The notes beneath the pieces were generated by a model. That model did no database searches, was not told the DNA's origin, and saw only the letters and a list, made by a program, of their open reading frames with translations. From NCBI GenBank assembly GCA_001800085.1, contig MGUS01000099.1:1-19456 (forward strand): a stretch of 19,456 nucleotides of DNA, read 5' to 3'. The translations under genes were made by a program, and so were the position numbers. This DNA is from Elusimicrobia bacterium RIFCSPLOWO2_01_FULL_60_11 (lineage in GTDB: Bacteria > Elusimicrobiota > Elusimicrobia > 2-02-FULL-39-32). Positions 14,060-19,456 of this stretch are shown here, piece after piece (within the stretch, counting starts at the first letter, position 1; each line of letters begins with the position of its first letter).

Positions 14060-15003
14060 CCTTGTTCTTTTTGAGTTTCGCGATGCTGACGAGTTGGGGG
14101 GCGCTCCGCTCCGTTTTCGAGCATCCGGCGACGACCCTCGCCAGGATCCGCGAGGGCAATGTCTGGGGTTTTCGTTTCTCCCAGGTCTTTTGCCTGATCA
14201 GCCTGCTCGTCGTCCAAGCCAGTCTCTTCGGCGCGTTCGGAACCGCCGACTTCTCGGGGCTCTCGCTCCTCCTCTATCTCGTCATCATCTGGGAAGCGGT
14301 CTGGATCGCCTTATTCTGGGGTCATTGGGCGACGGATTTCCTGGCCGAGCATCTCGGGGTCGCGTTCGGCATGAAACTGTTGTCGGCCGGTCAGGGGTTG
14401 CTCATCCTCGCTTTGATCGTGGGGTGGCTGGGTTTCGGGCCCGCGGCGGAGGAATTCGTCACCGGCGCCACCGCCCAGAAGGTCCTGGAAGTCGGCGAGG
14501 CGTCCCCTAAAAGCTTCACCGGCCATTGGCGCTTCACGCGGACCTCGCCTTCGGGGGAGAAGCTCGAGGAGTCGCTCGATGTCCATGTCAGCGGCAAGGA
14601 TTTCGTCATCGTCAAAAAGATGGGGAAGTTCCAGGAAGCCGGCATCTATTTCGGCGGACAGTTGACGGAGGTCACCAGCATCCCGGGCGCCGGGCAGCGC
14701 CATGTATCTGCCGAAGGGTCGGTCCCGGTGCTCATCCGCGCCAAGATGTTCTGGCTCCCCACGGACGGCCTCAAGGAGTCCGCCGACCCATCGAGTCCCC
14801 CGGGGTCCCGGCCCGCGACGCTTTTCGAGCGCGATCAAGCCGGCGCCGCGCCGGGCGCGTCGTTCAAGGAATGGGTGGATAAGGAGACCCATCTCGTTTT
14901 GTACCGGGAGAACCGTTTCGGCGTTCAGGGAGAGTCCTTGGAATTGACGGGGCTGGAGGTCGGGCCTGTCGACGCGTCTGTTTTCAACCCTGAGGCGTAC
15001 TGA
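14053..15003 (+). CDS. Membrane protein with C-terminal soluble beta-rich domain
   Basis: A 316-residue protein. Four membrane segments lie at about 1-18, 43-62, 67-90 and 108-128, followed by a ~190-residue soluble part (GHWRFTR, LDVHVSGKDFVIVKKMG, WVDKETHLVLYREN). The soluble part alternates strand-like segments and has the W-V-D-x-x-T-x-L pattern seen in LolA/DUF4412-type lipid-handling folds; that link is weak. The N-terminal helices resemble a Yip1-like bundle, also weak. ATG 14053 has a GGAAGGAGG 7 nt upstream. Frames starting upstream at 14017 lack a ribosome site. No enzyme motif recognised; probably envelope-located, with the soluble part on the periplasmic side. Confidence 0.65.
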   Translation: MLTLFFLSFAMLTSWGALRSVFEHPATTLARIREGNVWGFRFSQVFCLISLLVVQASLFGAFGTADFSGLSLLLYLVIIWEAVWIALFWGHWATDFLAEHLGVAFGMKLLSAGQGLLILALIVGWLGFGPAAEEFVTGATAQKVLEVGEASPKSFTGHWRFTRTSPSGEKLEESLDVHVSGKDFVIVKKMGKFQEAGIYFGGQLTEVTSIPGAGQRHVSAEGSVPVLIRAKMFWLPTDGLKESADPSSPPGSRPATLFERDQAGAAPGASFKEWVDKETHLVLYRENRFGVQGESLELTGLEVGPVDASVFNPEAY

Positions 15004-15194
15004 AGCCAGGAGAAACCCATGTAGTCAGGGGACACCCCGCTTGATTCAACCGTTGGGCCGTGAAATTCTACACAGGTTGACATAATTCCCCGCCCTCCAA
15101 CCGCTCTCCCCGCGGTATTATGGTAATGACAAAATGTAAAGGGAGGGCGCAACGTCTAAGATCACCGCAAGAGATTTCCCTGGGAATTCACCCC
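15004..15194. other. Intergenic segment with possible remnant of a REP-transposase start
   Basis: The interval holds GGGGACACCCC (15028-15038) just after the upstream stop, then GGGAGG (15141-15146) placed 5 nt before ACG at 15152. Reading on from that ACG gives TSKITARDFPGN, loosely like the MPRIARVVxPG start of Y1 (IS200-like, REP-associated) transposases, with ATG replaced by ACG. The frame ends after 30 codons at 15244. Resemblance is short, so this is only a suggestion of a decayed element. Confidence 0.25.
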
Positions 15195-15223
15195 TTGAAA
15201 TAATTCAGTATATAGAATATACT
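15195..15223 (+). promoter_or_regulatory. Promoter with operator palindrome for the HigBA-like module
   Basis: -35 TTGAAA (15195-15200), 17-bp spacer, -10 TATACT (15218-15223). A perfect 17-bp palindrome AGTATAT-AGA-ATATACT (15207-15223) overlaps the -10 box entirely, the expected place for repression by the HTH antitoxin downstream. Confidence 0.75.
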
Positions 15224-15240
15224 TACTTAGGAATAATGCC

Positions 15241-15606
15241 ATGACCATCGGCTATTATCCCGGTTGGCTCACTGGCTTCGTTCGCGATGAGCTCAATGAA
15301 CTGAGAAACGATGGACAGAGAAAGAAGGCGGCTGCCAAGATAGACTTCGATCTTCACATGCTTGAGACGACTTGGCCGCGGCCGCAATTCGTGTCCATAA
15401 AATCTTTGAAAGGGCATGAACCGTTATATGAGCTTATCCGGGAGTATCAGGGAATCGCCTATAGGGTTTTCTTCTGTGCGAAGGGACAAGAGATTTGGCT
15501 GCTCCATGTCATCGAGAAGAAAAAACAGAAGACGCCTGCAGGGGATTTGAACTTGGCCTTTGACCGGATGCAGGATGTTCTTAATGGAAAAGTTAGGAGG
15601 CCCTAG
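15241..15606 (+). CDS. HigB/RelE-like toxin (Gp49-related)
   Basis: A 121-residue RelE-superfamily protein. The C-terminal half has the family signature: LKGHEPLYELIREYQGIAYRVFFC, then IWLLHVIEKKKQKTPAGDLNLAFDR. The L-Y-E-L, Y-R-V-F-F and K-K-K-Q-K-T-P blocks are those of phage-derived Gp49/HigB toxins, which cut mRNA on the ribosome. The toxin precedes the antitoxin, as usual for HigBA. ATG 15241 has AGGA 9 nt upstream; the predicted mRNA leader is only about 11 nt. Confidence 0.85.
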   Translation: MTIGYYPGWLTGFVRDELNELRNDGQRKKAAAKIDFDLHMLETTWPRPQFVSIKSLKGHEPLYELIREYQGIAYRVFFCAKGQEIWLLHVIEKKKQKTPAGDLNLAFDRMQDVLNGKVRRP

Positions 15607-15918
15607 ATGAAAAAGAATGTGATCGCTCCCTTTGATCGGGATGTTGTAAAGCACCTTAAAAGGGATCCCGAATATGCCGCGGCATACCTGGAAGAACTGG
15701 CAAAAGCCCCATTACCCTTACAACTCGCCATCCTTCGCCGCATTCGCGGCTTCACTCAAGAGAAAATGGCGGCCGGTCTTCACGTCAAACAGGCGTATAT
15801 TTCCAAGCTTGAAAAACTCGGATCTAATCACCTTGTAAGAAATTATGAGAAAGCGGCGCGGATGTTACACGGCCGCATAGCGATCATTCCGGAGGGCATG
15901 AAACTCGTCCCAGCTTGA
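15607..15918 (+). CDS. HigA-like XRE-family HTH antitoxin
   Basis: A 103-residue protein. An N-terminal charged helical part (FDRDVVKHLKRDPEYAAAYL) is followed by an XRE helix-turn-helix at about residues 45-75 (LRRIRGFTQEKMAAGLHVKQ, then AYISKLEK). It should neutralise the adjacent toxin and bind the palindrome upstream. ATG follows the toxin TAG directly with no gap. AGGAGG (15595-15600) inside the toxin's last codons is 6 nt before the ATG, an ideal ribosome site, so the antitoxin can be made at a higher rate than the toxin. Confidence 0.88.
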   Translation: MKKNVIAPFDRDVVKHLKRDPEYAAAYLEELAKAPLPLQLAILRRIRGFTQEKMAAGLHVKQAYISKLEKLGSNHLVRNYEKAARMLHGRIAIIPEGMKLVPA

Positions 15919-16262
15919 TAATTTAGCAGGGGAAAAAATTGGGTGGGCCGCTTTCTGATGCTATTAAATCTAGGGAAGCGGCACTTCCTCGCTGAAGCTC
16001 GGCCGCACCTCGCTCCGTCTTCCCCGTTTTGTGGAGAGTGCCCTGTCCCACCGCCAGAGGCGCTGGGACTGCCCCCTTTGGGGGTTCGGCGCTGCGCAGA
16101 GCTTCGCGCCCTGTGAGAGCCGCGTTCAAAAGCGTCAGTCATGGGCATCACCGTAAGGCAAAGAGGAATTTATTCTTAAGAGTTAAAGGCCTGATGCTTG
16201 CGCGCGCGGGCCGCCAGAAGGGCGTTGAAGCCCTTCTGGCCGCCTTAAGGCGGCTCTCTGGG
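15919..16262. other. Gene-free G+C-rich interval with hairpins
   Basis: No credible gene. It holds CCCCC-TTT-GGGGG (16072-16084), a GGCGC/GCGCC pair (16088-16110), and near the right end the paired hairpins described separately. Open frames here lack ribosome sites and have low-complexity R/A/P-rich products. No tRNA or repeat array seen. Confidence 0.5.
16213..16254. repeat. Two overlapping perfect hairpins
   Basis: GCCAGAAGGGC (16213-16223) pairs with GCCCTTCTGGC (16230-16240) over a 6-nt loop. GCCGCC (16239-16244) pairs with GGCGGC (16249-16254) over TTAA. They share two bases, so the two folds compete. They lie just past the end of the minus-strand DUF1016 gene. No U tract follows on either strand, so this is not a plain terminator. 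Confidence 0.6.
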
Positions 16263-16379
16263 CTAGAGAACGACGGCCAGCCCCTTCTCCACCAACTCCT
16301 GGTTCAAATACCGCCCGGTCTTAAAGACTTTTGCCTTGTCGGGGTCATCTTCCAAAGAATAGAACACATGCCCCACATA
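16263..16379 (-). pseudogene. Out-of-frame C-terminal remnant of an SNase-like domain
   Basis: In the frame one base off the DUF1016 gene, codons run YVGHVFYSLEDDPDKAKVFK and on through a GRYLNQELVEKGLAVVL stretch to a TAG at 16263-16265. This is the typical end of staphylococcal-nuclease-like domains (Y-V-x-D-V-F-Y ... L-N-Q-E-L-x-x-x-G-L-A-V). It has no start of its own and joins the upstream gene by a frame change near 16380. Confidence 0.6.
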
Positions 16380-16986
16380 ACCTCAAATACTCCCTGATCC
16401 GGGTCTCAAACCCCAGGTCGATCCAAAGGCGGTCGGCATCTTCGTCTTTATGGGCCGATTCAGGAGCGACGAGGCGGTAGGTATAGAGGGTTCCTTTCTT
16501 GGGGAAAAGTTTGGCGATACGGGGTCCTGCGGCTTCGCCGTTTGAAAAGTCCCGCACTTCCTGCCGGATTTTCTGCGCCAGTTCTTCGGAAGTCCAGTTG
16601 GCCTTTTCCGCCCGCTTCATGAGGGCTATGCGGGTTTCCTTGTCCGGGACCGTGATCAGCTCGCGGTAGTGGGCCCAGGACAGGTTCTCAGGTAAAGATA
16701 GTTGCCGTCCGGCAACTATCTCAAAGGATTGGGCAAACCTCAAACAGCGCCAAAGGACGCTTGCGCTTACCTCAAGGTCCTCTGCGAGCTTCCGGGTGAC
16801 TTGGTTACCGTAATGCTCGCTCCGGGAGCCGTATTGCGAGATGTGCTCGGCTATGAGTTTCCCGGCCCGCCAGTAAGTGTGGACCTTGGCTTTTTCGATT
16901 TCCCTGCGTCCGAGAAGAAGCGCTTCCTCAACTTGCTTGCGGAGTGCGGGATAGTCTGATACTACTACGGTGATGGTCTTATTCAA
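16345..16986 (-). CDS. DUF1016 N-terminal domain protein with a broken SNase-like C-terminus
   Basis: 213 codons. Residues ~12-110 are a DUF1016 N-terminal domain: HTYWRAGKLIAEHI, YGNQVTRKLAEDLEV, LWRCLRFAQSF and LSWAHYRELITV, followed by the usual basic helical region to about 160. Then LYTYRLVAPE and DADRLWIDLGFETRIREYLR match the first strands of a staphylococcal-nuclease-like domain, but the frame leaves it at once (CVLFFGR, stop). The rest continues in another frame to 16263. The catalytic core between these pieces is absent. Start is TTG 16986 after a TAA, with no Shine-Dalgarno. Best read as a decaying DUF1016-nuclease fusion. DUF1016 proteins are linked to nuclease and mobile-element functions. 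Confidence 0.7.
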   Translation of the reverse strand: MNKTITVVVSDYPALRKQVEEALLLGRREIEKAKVHTYWRAGKLIAEHISQYGSRSEHYGNQVTRKLAEDLEVSASVLWRCLRFAQSFEIVAGRQLSLPENLSWAHYRELITVPDKETRIALMKRAEKANWTSEELAQKIRQEVRDFSNGEAAGPRIAKLFPKKGTLYTYRLVAPESAHKDEDADRLWIDLGFETRIREYLRLCGACVLFFGR

Positions 16987-17044
16987 TTACTGAAGGGGGA
17001 ATATTGGGGCATCATTTTTGATGTTCTGGCCTTATCACAGGGCT

Positions 17045-17593
17045 CTACATGCCTTTCCCAAAAATGCCCCCTATAAATAGCCACGCATAAACGAATGGTC
17101 GCGCAATATATTGTCCCGTCTTTTTAGCGGTTCTTCCCAACCATGTATTATGCAATCTAATAATTTTGTACCCACGCATATTATAGTCCGTGTCTTTTAT
17201 GTTTTCGTCGATATGATAATAACTCTCCGATTTAATCCTTCCGTTTGGATAATATGTTTTGTAGGGTCCAACGATCTTATTATTTTTAAAAGTCCGTATT
17301 AGTGTAAATTCATTAATCTTACTCTTTGCCTTTCCATCAGGGACATTTCCCGAATAATTACATTTATAAGGATTATATGAACAAGTCTCCCTGGCAATTT
17401 CATGGTCACCATCAGAATAAACTGTAATAATCTCATAGTGGTTATAGTCTTCGCCACGAGACTCTTCAAACCTAAATGCAATATTAGTATCTATATCCTC
17501 TTGTGATAATCTTTCAAGATTTCTATGAAATGGAGAACACCCGATGAATAGAGGAAGAAAGCAAATAATAATTGGACTAAGCTTGAATTTAAT
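17045..17593 (-). CDS. Lipoprotein with MORN/YwqK-like segment, apparent ATT start
   Basis: A 182-residue frame with no ATG, GTG or TTG in its first 130 codons, so automatic callers would miss it. Read from ATT 17593 it begins MKFKLSPIIICFLPLFIGCS: two basic residues, a hydrophobic stretch and a lipobox (F-I-G-C19), a complete lipoprotein signal. GGAGG at the end of the PIN gene lies 9 nt before this ATT, and the PIN stop is 3 nt upstream, so the gene is coupled to the PIN gene. GPYKTYYPNGRIKSESYY (109-126) resembles a YwqK/MORN-type repeat. C71 and C78 may pair. Composition is much richer in A+T than its neighbours. Function unknown; exported and membrane-anchored. Confidence 0.65.
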   Translation of the reverse strand: MKFKLSPIIICFLPLFIGCSPFHRNLERLSQEDIDTNIAFRFEESRGEDYNHYEIITVYSDGDHEIARETCSYNPYKCNYSGNVPDGKAKSKINEFTLIRTFKNNKIVGPYKTYYPNGRIKSESYYHIDENIKDTDYNMRGYKIIRLHNTWLGRTAKKTGQYIARPFVYAWLFIGGIFGKGM

Positions 17594-17596
17594 AAA

Positions 17597-17992
17597 CTAC
17601 ATCCTCCGCAAGAATGCCTTGGGCGTAAGGATGTCTGTTTCAGAAACTCTCTTGAGGACCAGCAGGTCTTTGTCCCCGCTCAAAAGGACTTTTGCCCCGG
17701 CGCTGACGGCGCAGTGAAGGAATTTGTCGTCATCCGGGTCCCGGCAAAGCCGGAATACCCCTTCCGGGTGGATCAAGACGCAATGCCGCACGATGAATCC
17801 GTTCCAATCCTCCGACAAGCCCGTCGGCCTCTTGTGCTCCATTTCTGCCAGCACACGCCCATATTCCTCAAGGATCGGTGGGCTTACCACGACTTCGATC
17901 CGTTCCTTCGCCCAGAGTTCAAGGATGCGGCTTGGCGCTCCGCCCCAGAATATCCCCGACACCAATACGTTGGTGTCAAGAACGATTTTCAT
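17597..17992 (-). CDS. PIN-domain toxin (COG1569-type)
   Basis: A 131-residue PIN ribonuclease. The first strand carries D6 in VLDTNVLVSG. E43 lies in ILEEYGRVLAE. The late acidic cluster RDPDDDKFLHCA and SGDKDLL provide the remaining metal-binding aspartates. The order and spacing match the family of PIN toxins paired with AbrB-like antitoxins. It should cleave RNA unless bound by the antitoxin. ATG 17992 lies inside the end of the antitoxin gene (17-bp overlap). The stop is preceded by a GGAGG that can serve the next gene. Confidence 0.9.
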   Translation of the reverse strand: MKIVLDTNVLVSGIFWGGAPSRILELWAKERIEVVVSPPILEEYGRVLAEMEHKRPTGLSEDWNGFIVRHCVLIHPEGVFRLCRDPDDDKFLHCAVSAGAKVLLSGDKDLLVLKRVSETDILTPKAFLRRM

Positions 17993-18245
17993 TGCGGACT
18001 TTCTTCAGCACCTTGGCAACGTCGCTCTTTTTAAGTTTGGCCTCTTTAGCGTATTGCCGGCTTCTCTTCATCAGGGCCTGGAACGCCTGCAGCCGGGGCT
18101 TGCGGAGGGGTTTCAAAAGCATGTTATCCCCATCCGTCAACACCATCAGCTTGGACCCGTTGAGCAAGCCCATCTCATGCCGGATGGAAGCCGGGATCAC
18201 AACCTGTCCTTTAGAAGATATCGTCGTCACATCCATTCCTTTCAT
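17976..18245 (-). CDS. AbrB/MazE-family (SpoVT-type) antitoxin
   Basis: An 89-residue protein. The swapped-hairpin DNA-binding domain occupies residues ~3-45 (VTTISSKGQVVIPASIR, then GSKLMVL and NMLLKPL). The C-terminal basic helix (AKLKKSDVAKVLKKVRNENR) is the segment that binds the PIN toxin in this family. ATG 18245 is chosen over longer frames because GGAGG stands 8 nt upstream and the AbrB domain starts directly. The gene overlaps the PIN gene. A perfect palindrome immediately upstream is a likely self-repression site. Confidence 0.9.
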   Translation of the reverse strand: MKGMDVTTISSKGQVVIPASIRHEMGLLNGSKLMVLTDGDNMLLKPLRKPRLQAFQALMKRSRQYAKEAKLKKSDVAKVLKKVRNENRS

Positions 18246-18258
18246 AAAGCGCCCTCCT

Positions 18259-18278
18259 AGTAAGATATTCTTACTATA
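18259..18278 (-). promoter_or_regulatory. Operator palindrome and -10 box of the AbrB/PIN cassette
   Basis: AGTAAGA-TAT-TCTTACT (18259-18275) is a perfect 17-bp palindrome. On the minus strand TATAGT (18273-18278) is a possible -10, placing the transcription start inside the palindrome, 14 bp before the ATG. No clear -35. Confidence 0.6.
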
Positions 18279-18645
18279 AACATACCACTCTTTCCAGGAA
18301 AATGCAAGGGCGCGCTTGGTGCGCTGGCGCCTTGAACTCACAGGACCAGGTGAGATTTCCGCCCCTAGGGGCGGAATTGTAGGACTTAAAAAAATGGACG
18401 CAGCGGTAAAGGGTGTTGTCGTCCACTCCCAGCTCTTCGGACAGGTCCTCCATGATGGACTCCCCGTACTTGGCGTTGTCGGTCAGCCCCTCGTGGGAGA
18501 TCCTCTTCCCAATCTCCCAGTAGGTCAGCACCAGCTCCCGGCCGGCCGCCTCCTGGGCGCGGGTCCTGCCCTCCGCAATCATCTTGCGGATGTCTGCCAC
18601 CAGCCTGGCGTACGCCGACTCGCTTAGGACTTTCCCCTCAGCCAT
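18274..18645 (-). CDS. Truncated DUF1016 N-terminal domain protein (YhcG-like fragment)
   Basis: 123 codons, of which the first ~98 are a DUF1016 N-terminal domain: VLTYWEIGKRISHEG, KYGESIMEDLSEELGVDD, LYRCVHFFKSYNSAP and GGNLTWS. In intact relatives NLTWS is followed by H-Y and a long helical plus PD-(D/E)XK region. Here it changes to CEFKAPAHQARPC and stops, running into the promoter region of the AbrB gene. The start is sound: GGGAGG 7 nt before the ATG, and a strong promoter upstream. The break is near 18345. It is a paralogue of the DUF1016 domain at 16,345-16,986, not the other half of it. Confidence 0.75.
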   Translation of the reverse strand: MAEGKVLSESAYARLVADIRKMIAEGRTRAQEAAGRELVLTYWEIGKRISHEGLTDNAKYGESIMEDLSEELGVDDNTLYRCVHFFKSYNSAPRGGNLTWSCEFKAPAHQARPCIFLERVVCL

Positions 18646-18673
18646 TTTTGCCTCCCTTTGGGCTAAAAGCTAT

Positions 18674-18697
18674 CTCCGTACGCGTTACGCGTAGGAG
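18674..18697. repeat. 10-bp hairpin in the leader of the truncated DUF1016 gene
   Basis: CTCC-g-TACGCG (18674-18684), loop TTA, CGCGTA-GGAG (18688-18697): ten pairs with one bulged G. It lies between the predicted transcription start (about 18718) and the ribosome site (GGGAGG), so it would form in the mRNA leader. Confidence 0.55.
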
Positions 18698-18724
18698 AAA
18701 TCCTTGGATGACTGTCACGGAATT

Positions 18725-18753
18725 AATCTAGCATAGGCAGGATTCGGAGTCAA
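18725..18753 (-). promoter_or_regulatory. Promoter of the truncated DUF1016 gene
   Basis: On the minus strand -35 TTGACT (18753-18748), 17-bp spacer, TGC-TAGATT as extended -10 (18730-18725). Start expected near 18718, leader about 73 nt. Confidence 0.7.
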
Positions 18754-18783
18754 CTTAAAGGATGTCAGGAAGCTCCTTTCTAT

Positions 18784-18791
18784 GCTAAAAT
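18784..18791 (+). promoter_or_regulatory. Candidate extended -10 promoter for the right-edge response regulator
   Basis: TG-C-TAAAAT on the plus strand with no good -35. It would give a leader of about 115 nt before ATG 18914. An alternative start with TTGTAA at 18853-18858 and CAGAAT at 18877-18882 (18-bp spacer) is closer to the gene. Confidence 0.35.
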
Positions 18792-18913
18792 CCAATGCGG
18801 CGGACAAGATTGAATATCACCCATGATTTTTTTAGCAAGAAATTTCAAAGAGTTGTAATAGATATTCGATCCAGCGCAGAATAAAGATGAGAGGGGGTTT
18901 TTCTCGACAAAAT

Positions 18914-19456
18914 ATGCCCAATTCTCTGAAAGCATTTCAACCCAAACATAAAATTCTCATTGTAGATGATGAGGATTGTATTCATGATTATCTTTCTCAA
19001 ATTCTCAAACTACACGGGTTTATAATTTTCAACGCTTGGAGCGGTCAACAGGCAATTGATCTTGTCAAAAAACATCACCCATCTTTGGTCATGCTCGACC
19101 TAGTGCTGAACGATGGCGAAGACGGTCTCGTGACATGTCAACGCTCGAGAGCTCTTCAAAGTGGCTGGAAAATGAATATCATCATGCTGACCGCATCGCA
19201 TGAGCAGCACTTCGAGATAGCGGGTTATAATTACGGCGCAGACGCTTATCTCACTAAACCTTGCGATCCAGATAAGATTCTTGCGGTCATCAATGCTCAA
19301 TTGAGGAATTTGGGCAACATGGCAGATGGCAATTTACCTTCGATTTCAATGCAATCAAATGCCGGGACACCGTCTCGCGACATAGAAAAGCATGGGTTTC
19401 TGGTTTGCTTGACGACAAGCCAAGTTTTATACAAGAAGAAAAGAATTAGAAATCTA
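18914..19456 (+). CDS. OmpR/PhoB-type response regulator, cut by the window edge
   Basis: 181 codons are visible, with no stop before base 19456. Residues ~12-125 are a receiver: ILIVDDED with the acidic pair, phosphoacceptor in LVMLDLVLNDGEDG, switch T in IIMLTAS, and K in YLTKPCD. The last ~25 residues (DIEKHGFLVCLTTSQVLYKK) look like the first strands of an OmpR-type winged helix, whose body lies outside the window. A polar linker of about 30 residues separates them. The gene is A+T-rich compared with the left part of the window and has no clear Shine-Dalgarno (GAGGGGG is about 20 nt upstream). No kinase is visible. Target genes unknown. Confidence 0.85.
   Translation, partial: MPNSLKAFQPKHKILIVDDEDCIHDYLSQILKLHGFIIFNAWSGQQAIDLVKKHHPSLVMLDLVLNDGEDGLVTCQRSRALQSGWKMNIIMLTASHEQHFEIAGYNYGADAYLTKPCDPDKILAVINAQLRNLGNMADGNLPSISMQSNAGTPSRDIEKHGFLVCLTTSQVLYKKKRIRNL

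Noticed and set aside
13573..14217. Minus-strand frame of about 214 codons over the toxin end and the gap
   Set aside because: No ribosome site, overlaps two better-supported genes on the other strand, product has no recognisable domain.
15077..15121. TTGACA at 15077-15082 with TATTAT at 15116-15121 as a promoter
   Set aside because: The spacer is 33 bp, far too long for sigma-70.
15843..16151. Minus-strand frame of about 102 codons
   Set aside because: R/S/G-rich low-complexity product that overlaps the antitoxin gene; no ribosome site.
18357..18376. Perfect 20-bp palindrome TTCCGCCCCTAGGGGCGGAA
   Set aside because: It lies inside DUF1016 coding sequence (codons for S-A-P-R-G-G) and is explained by codon choice; noted only because it is near the break point.
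18795..18884. 29-codon plus-strand frame upstream of the right-edge response regulator
   Set aside because: Only 4 nt from the -10 box, so the ATG would precede the expected transcription start; no Shine-Dalgarno and no motif.
1..19456. tRNA, rRNA, CRISPR array, replication origin or intact insertion sequence
   Set aside because: I looked for cloverleaf-like arms, regular repeat-spacer patterns and transposase genes on both strands and saw none; only a possible 30-codon transposase remnant.

Overview
This is a 19.5 kb piece of a bacterial chromosome. The left two thirds (about 1-13,200) are G+C-rich, densely packed housekeeping and envelope genes. The right third is a patchwork of toxin-antitoxin modules, broken DUF1016 genes and A+T-rich cargo. 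The sequence does not name the organism. DgkA, a lipobox protein, a DUF1016/SNase-like remnant and a possible REP-transposase remnant would fit an uncultured Gram-negative-type lineage such as Omnitrophota or Elusimicrobiota, but that is a guess.

Layout, left: a GT-C-like polytopic membrane protein (open to the left edge) meets a small zinc-ribbon gene tail to tail. A divergent promoter region then leads into a tight run of PAP2-type phosphatase, BaiN/HI0933 flavoprotein and MFS exporter. This run converges on a TrmH/SpoU RNA 2'-O-methyltransferase. A single-domain response regulator is divergent from the methyltransferase.

Layout, middle: a MarR regulator with a clear promoter and palindromic operator heads an overlapping four-gene unit: marR, a 53-residue ORF, a two-domain GT4 glycosyltransferase and a GH130 glycoside phosphorylase. 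It looks like a MarR-controlled, probably mannose-related, glycan synthesis/phosphorolysis module. A cold-shock protein with a long leader and a textbook terminator follows, then convergent dgkA, a class I methyltransferase and a membrane protein.

Layout, right: a ParDE-like module (13,286-13,752), a membrane protein with a soluble C-terminal domain, a HigBA-like module (15,241-15,918), and on the minus strand an AbrB/PIN module with a lipoprotein gene translated from an apparent ATT start. Two damaged DUF1016 genes flank that cassette. One carries the remains of a staphylococcal-nuclease-like domain. The window ends inside an OmpR-type response regulator.

Two patterns run across the window. 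(1) Genes split into those with a good Shine-Dalgarno and those with none but a -10 box 6-7 nt before the ATG (PAP2, the response regulator, dgkA and a 19-codon leader ORF), which suggests leaderless transcripts. (2) Two unrelated toxin-antitoxin promoters each carry a perfect 17-bp palindrome of the form AGTA-N9-TACT.
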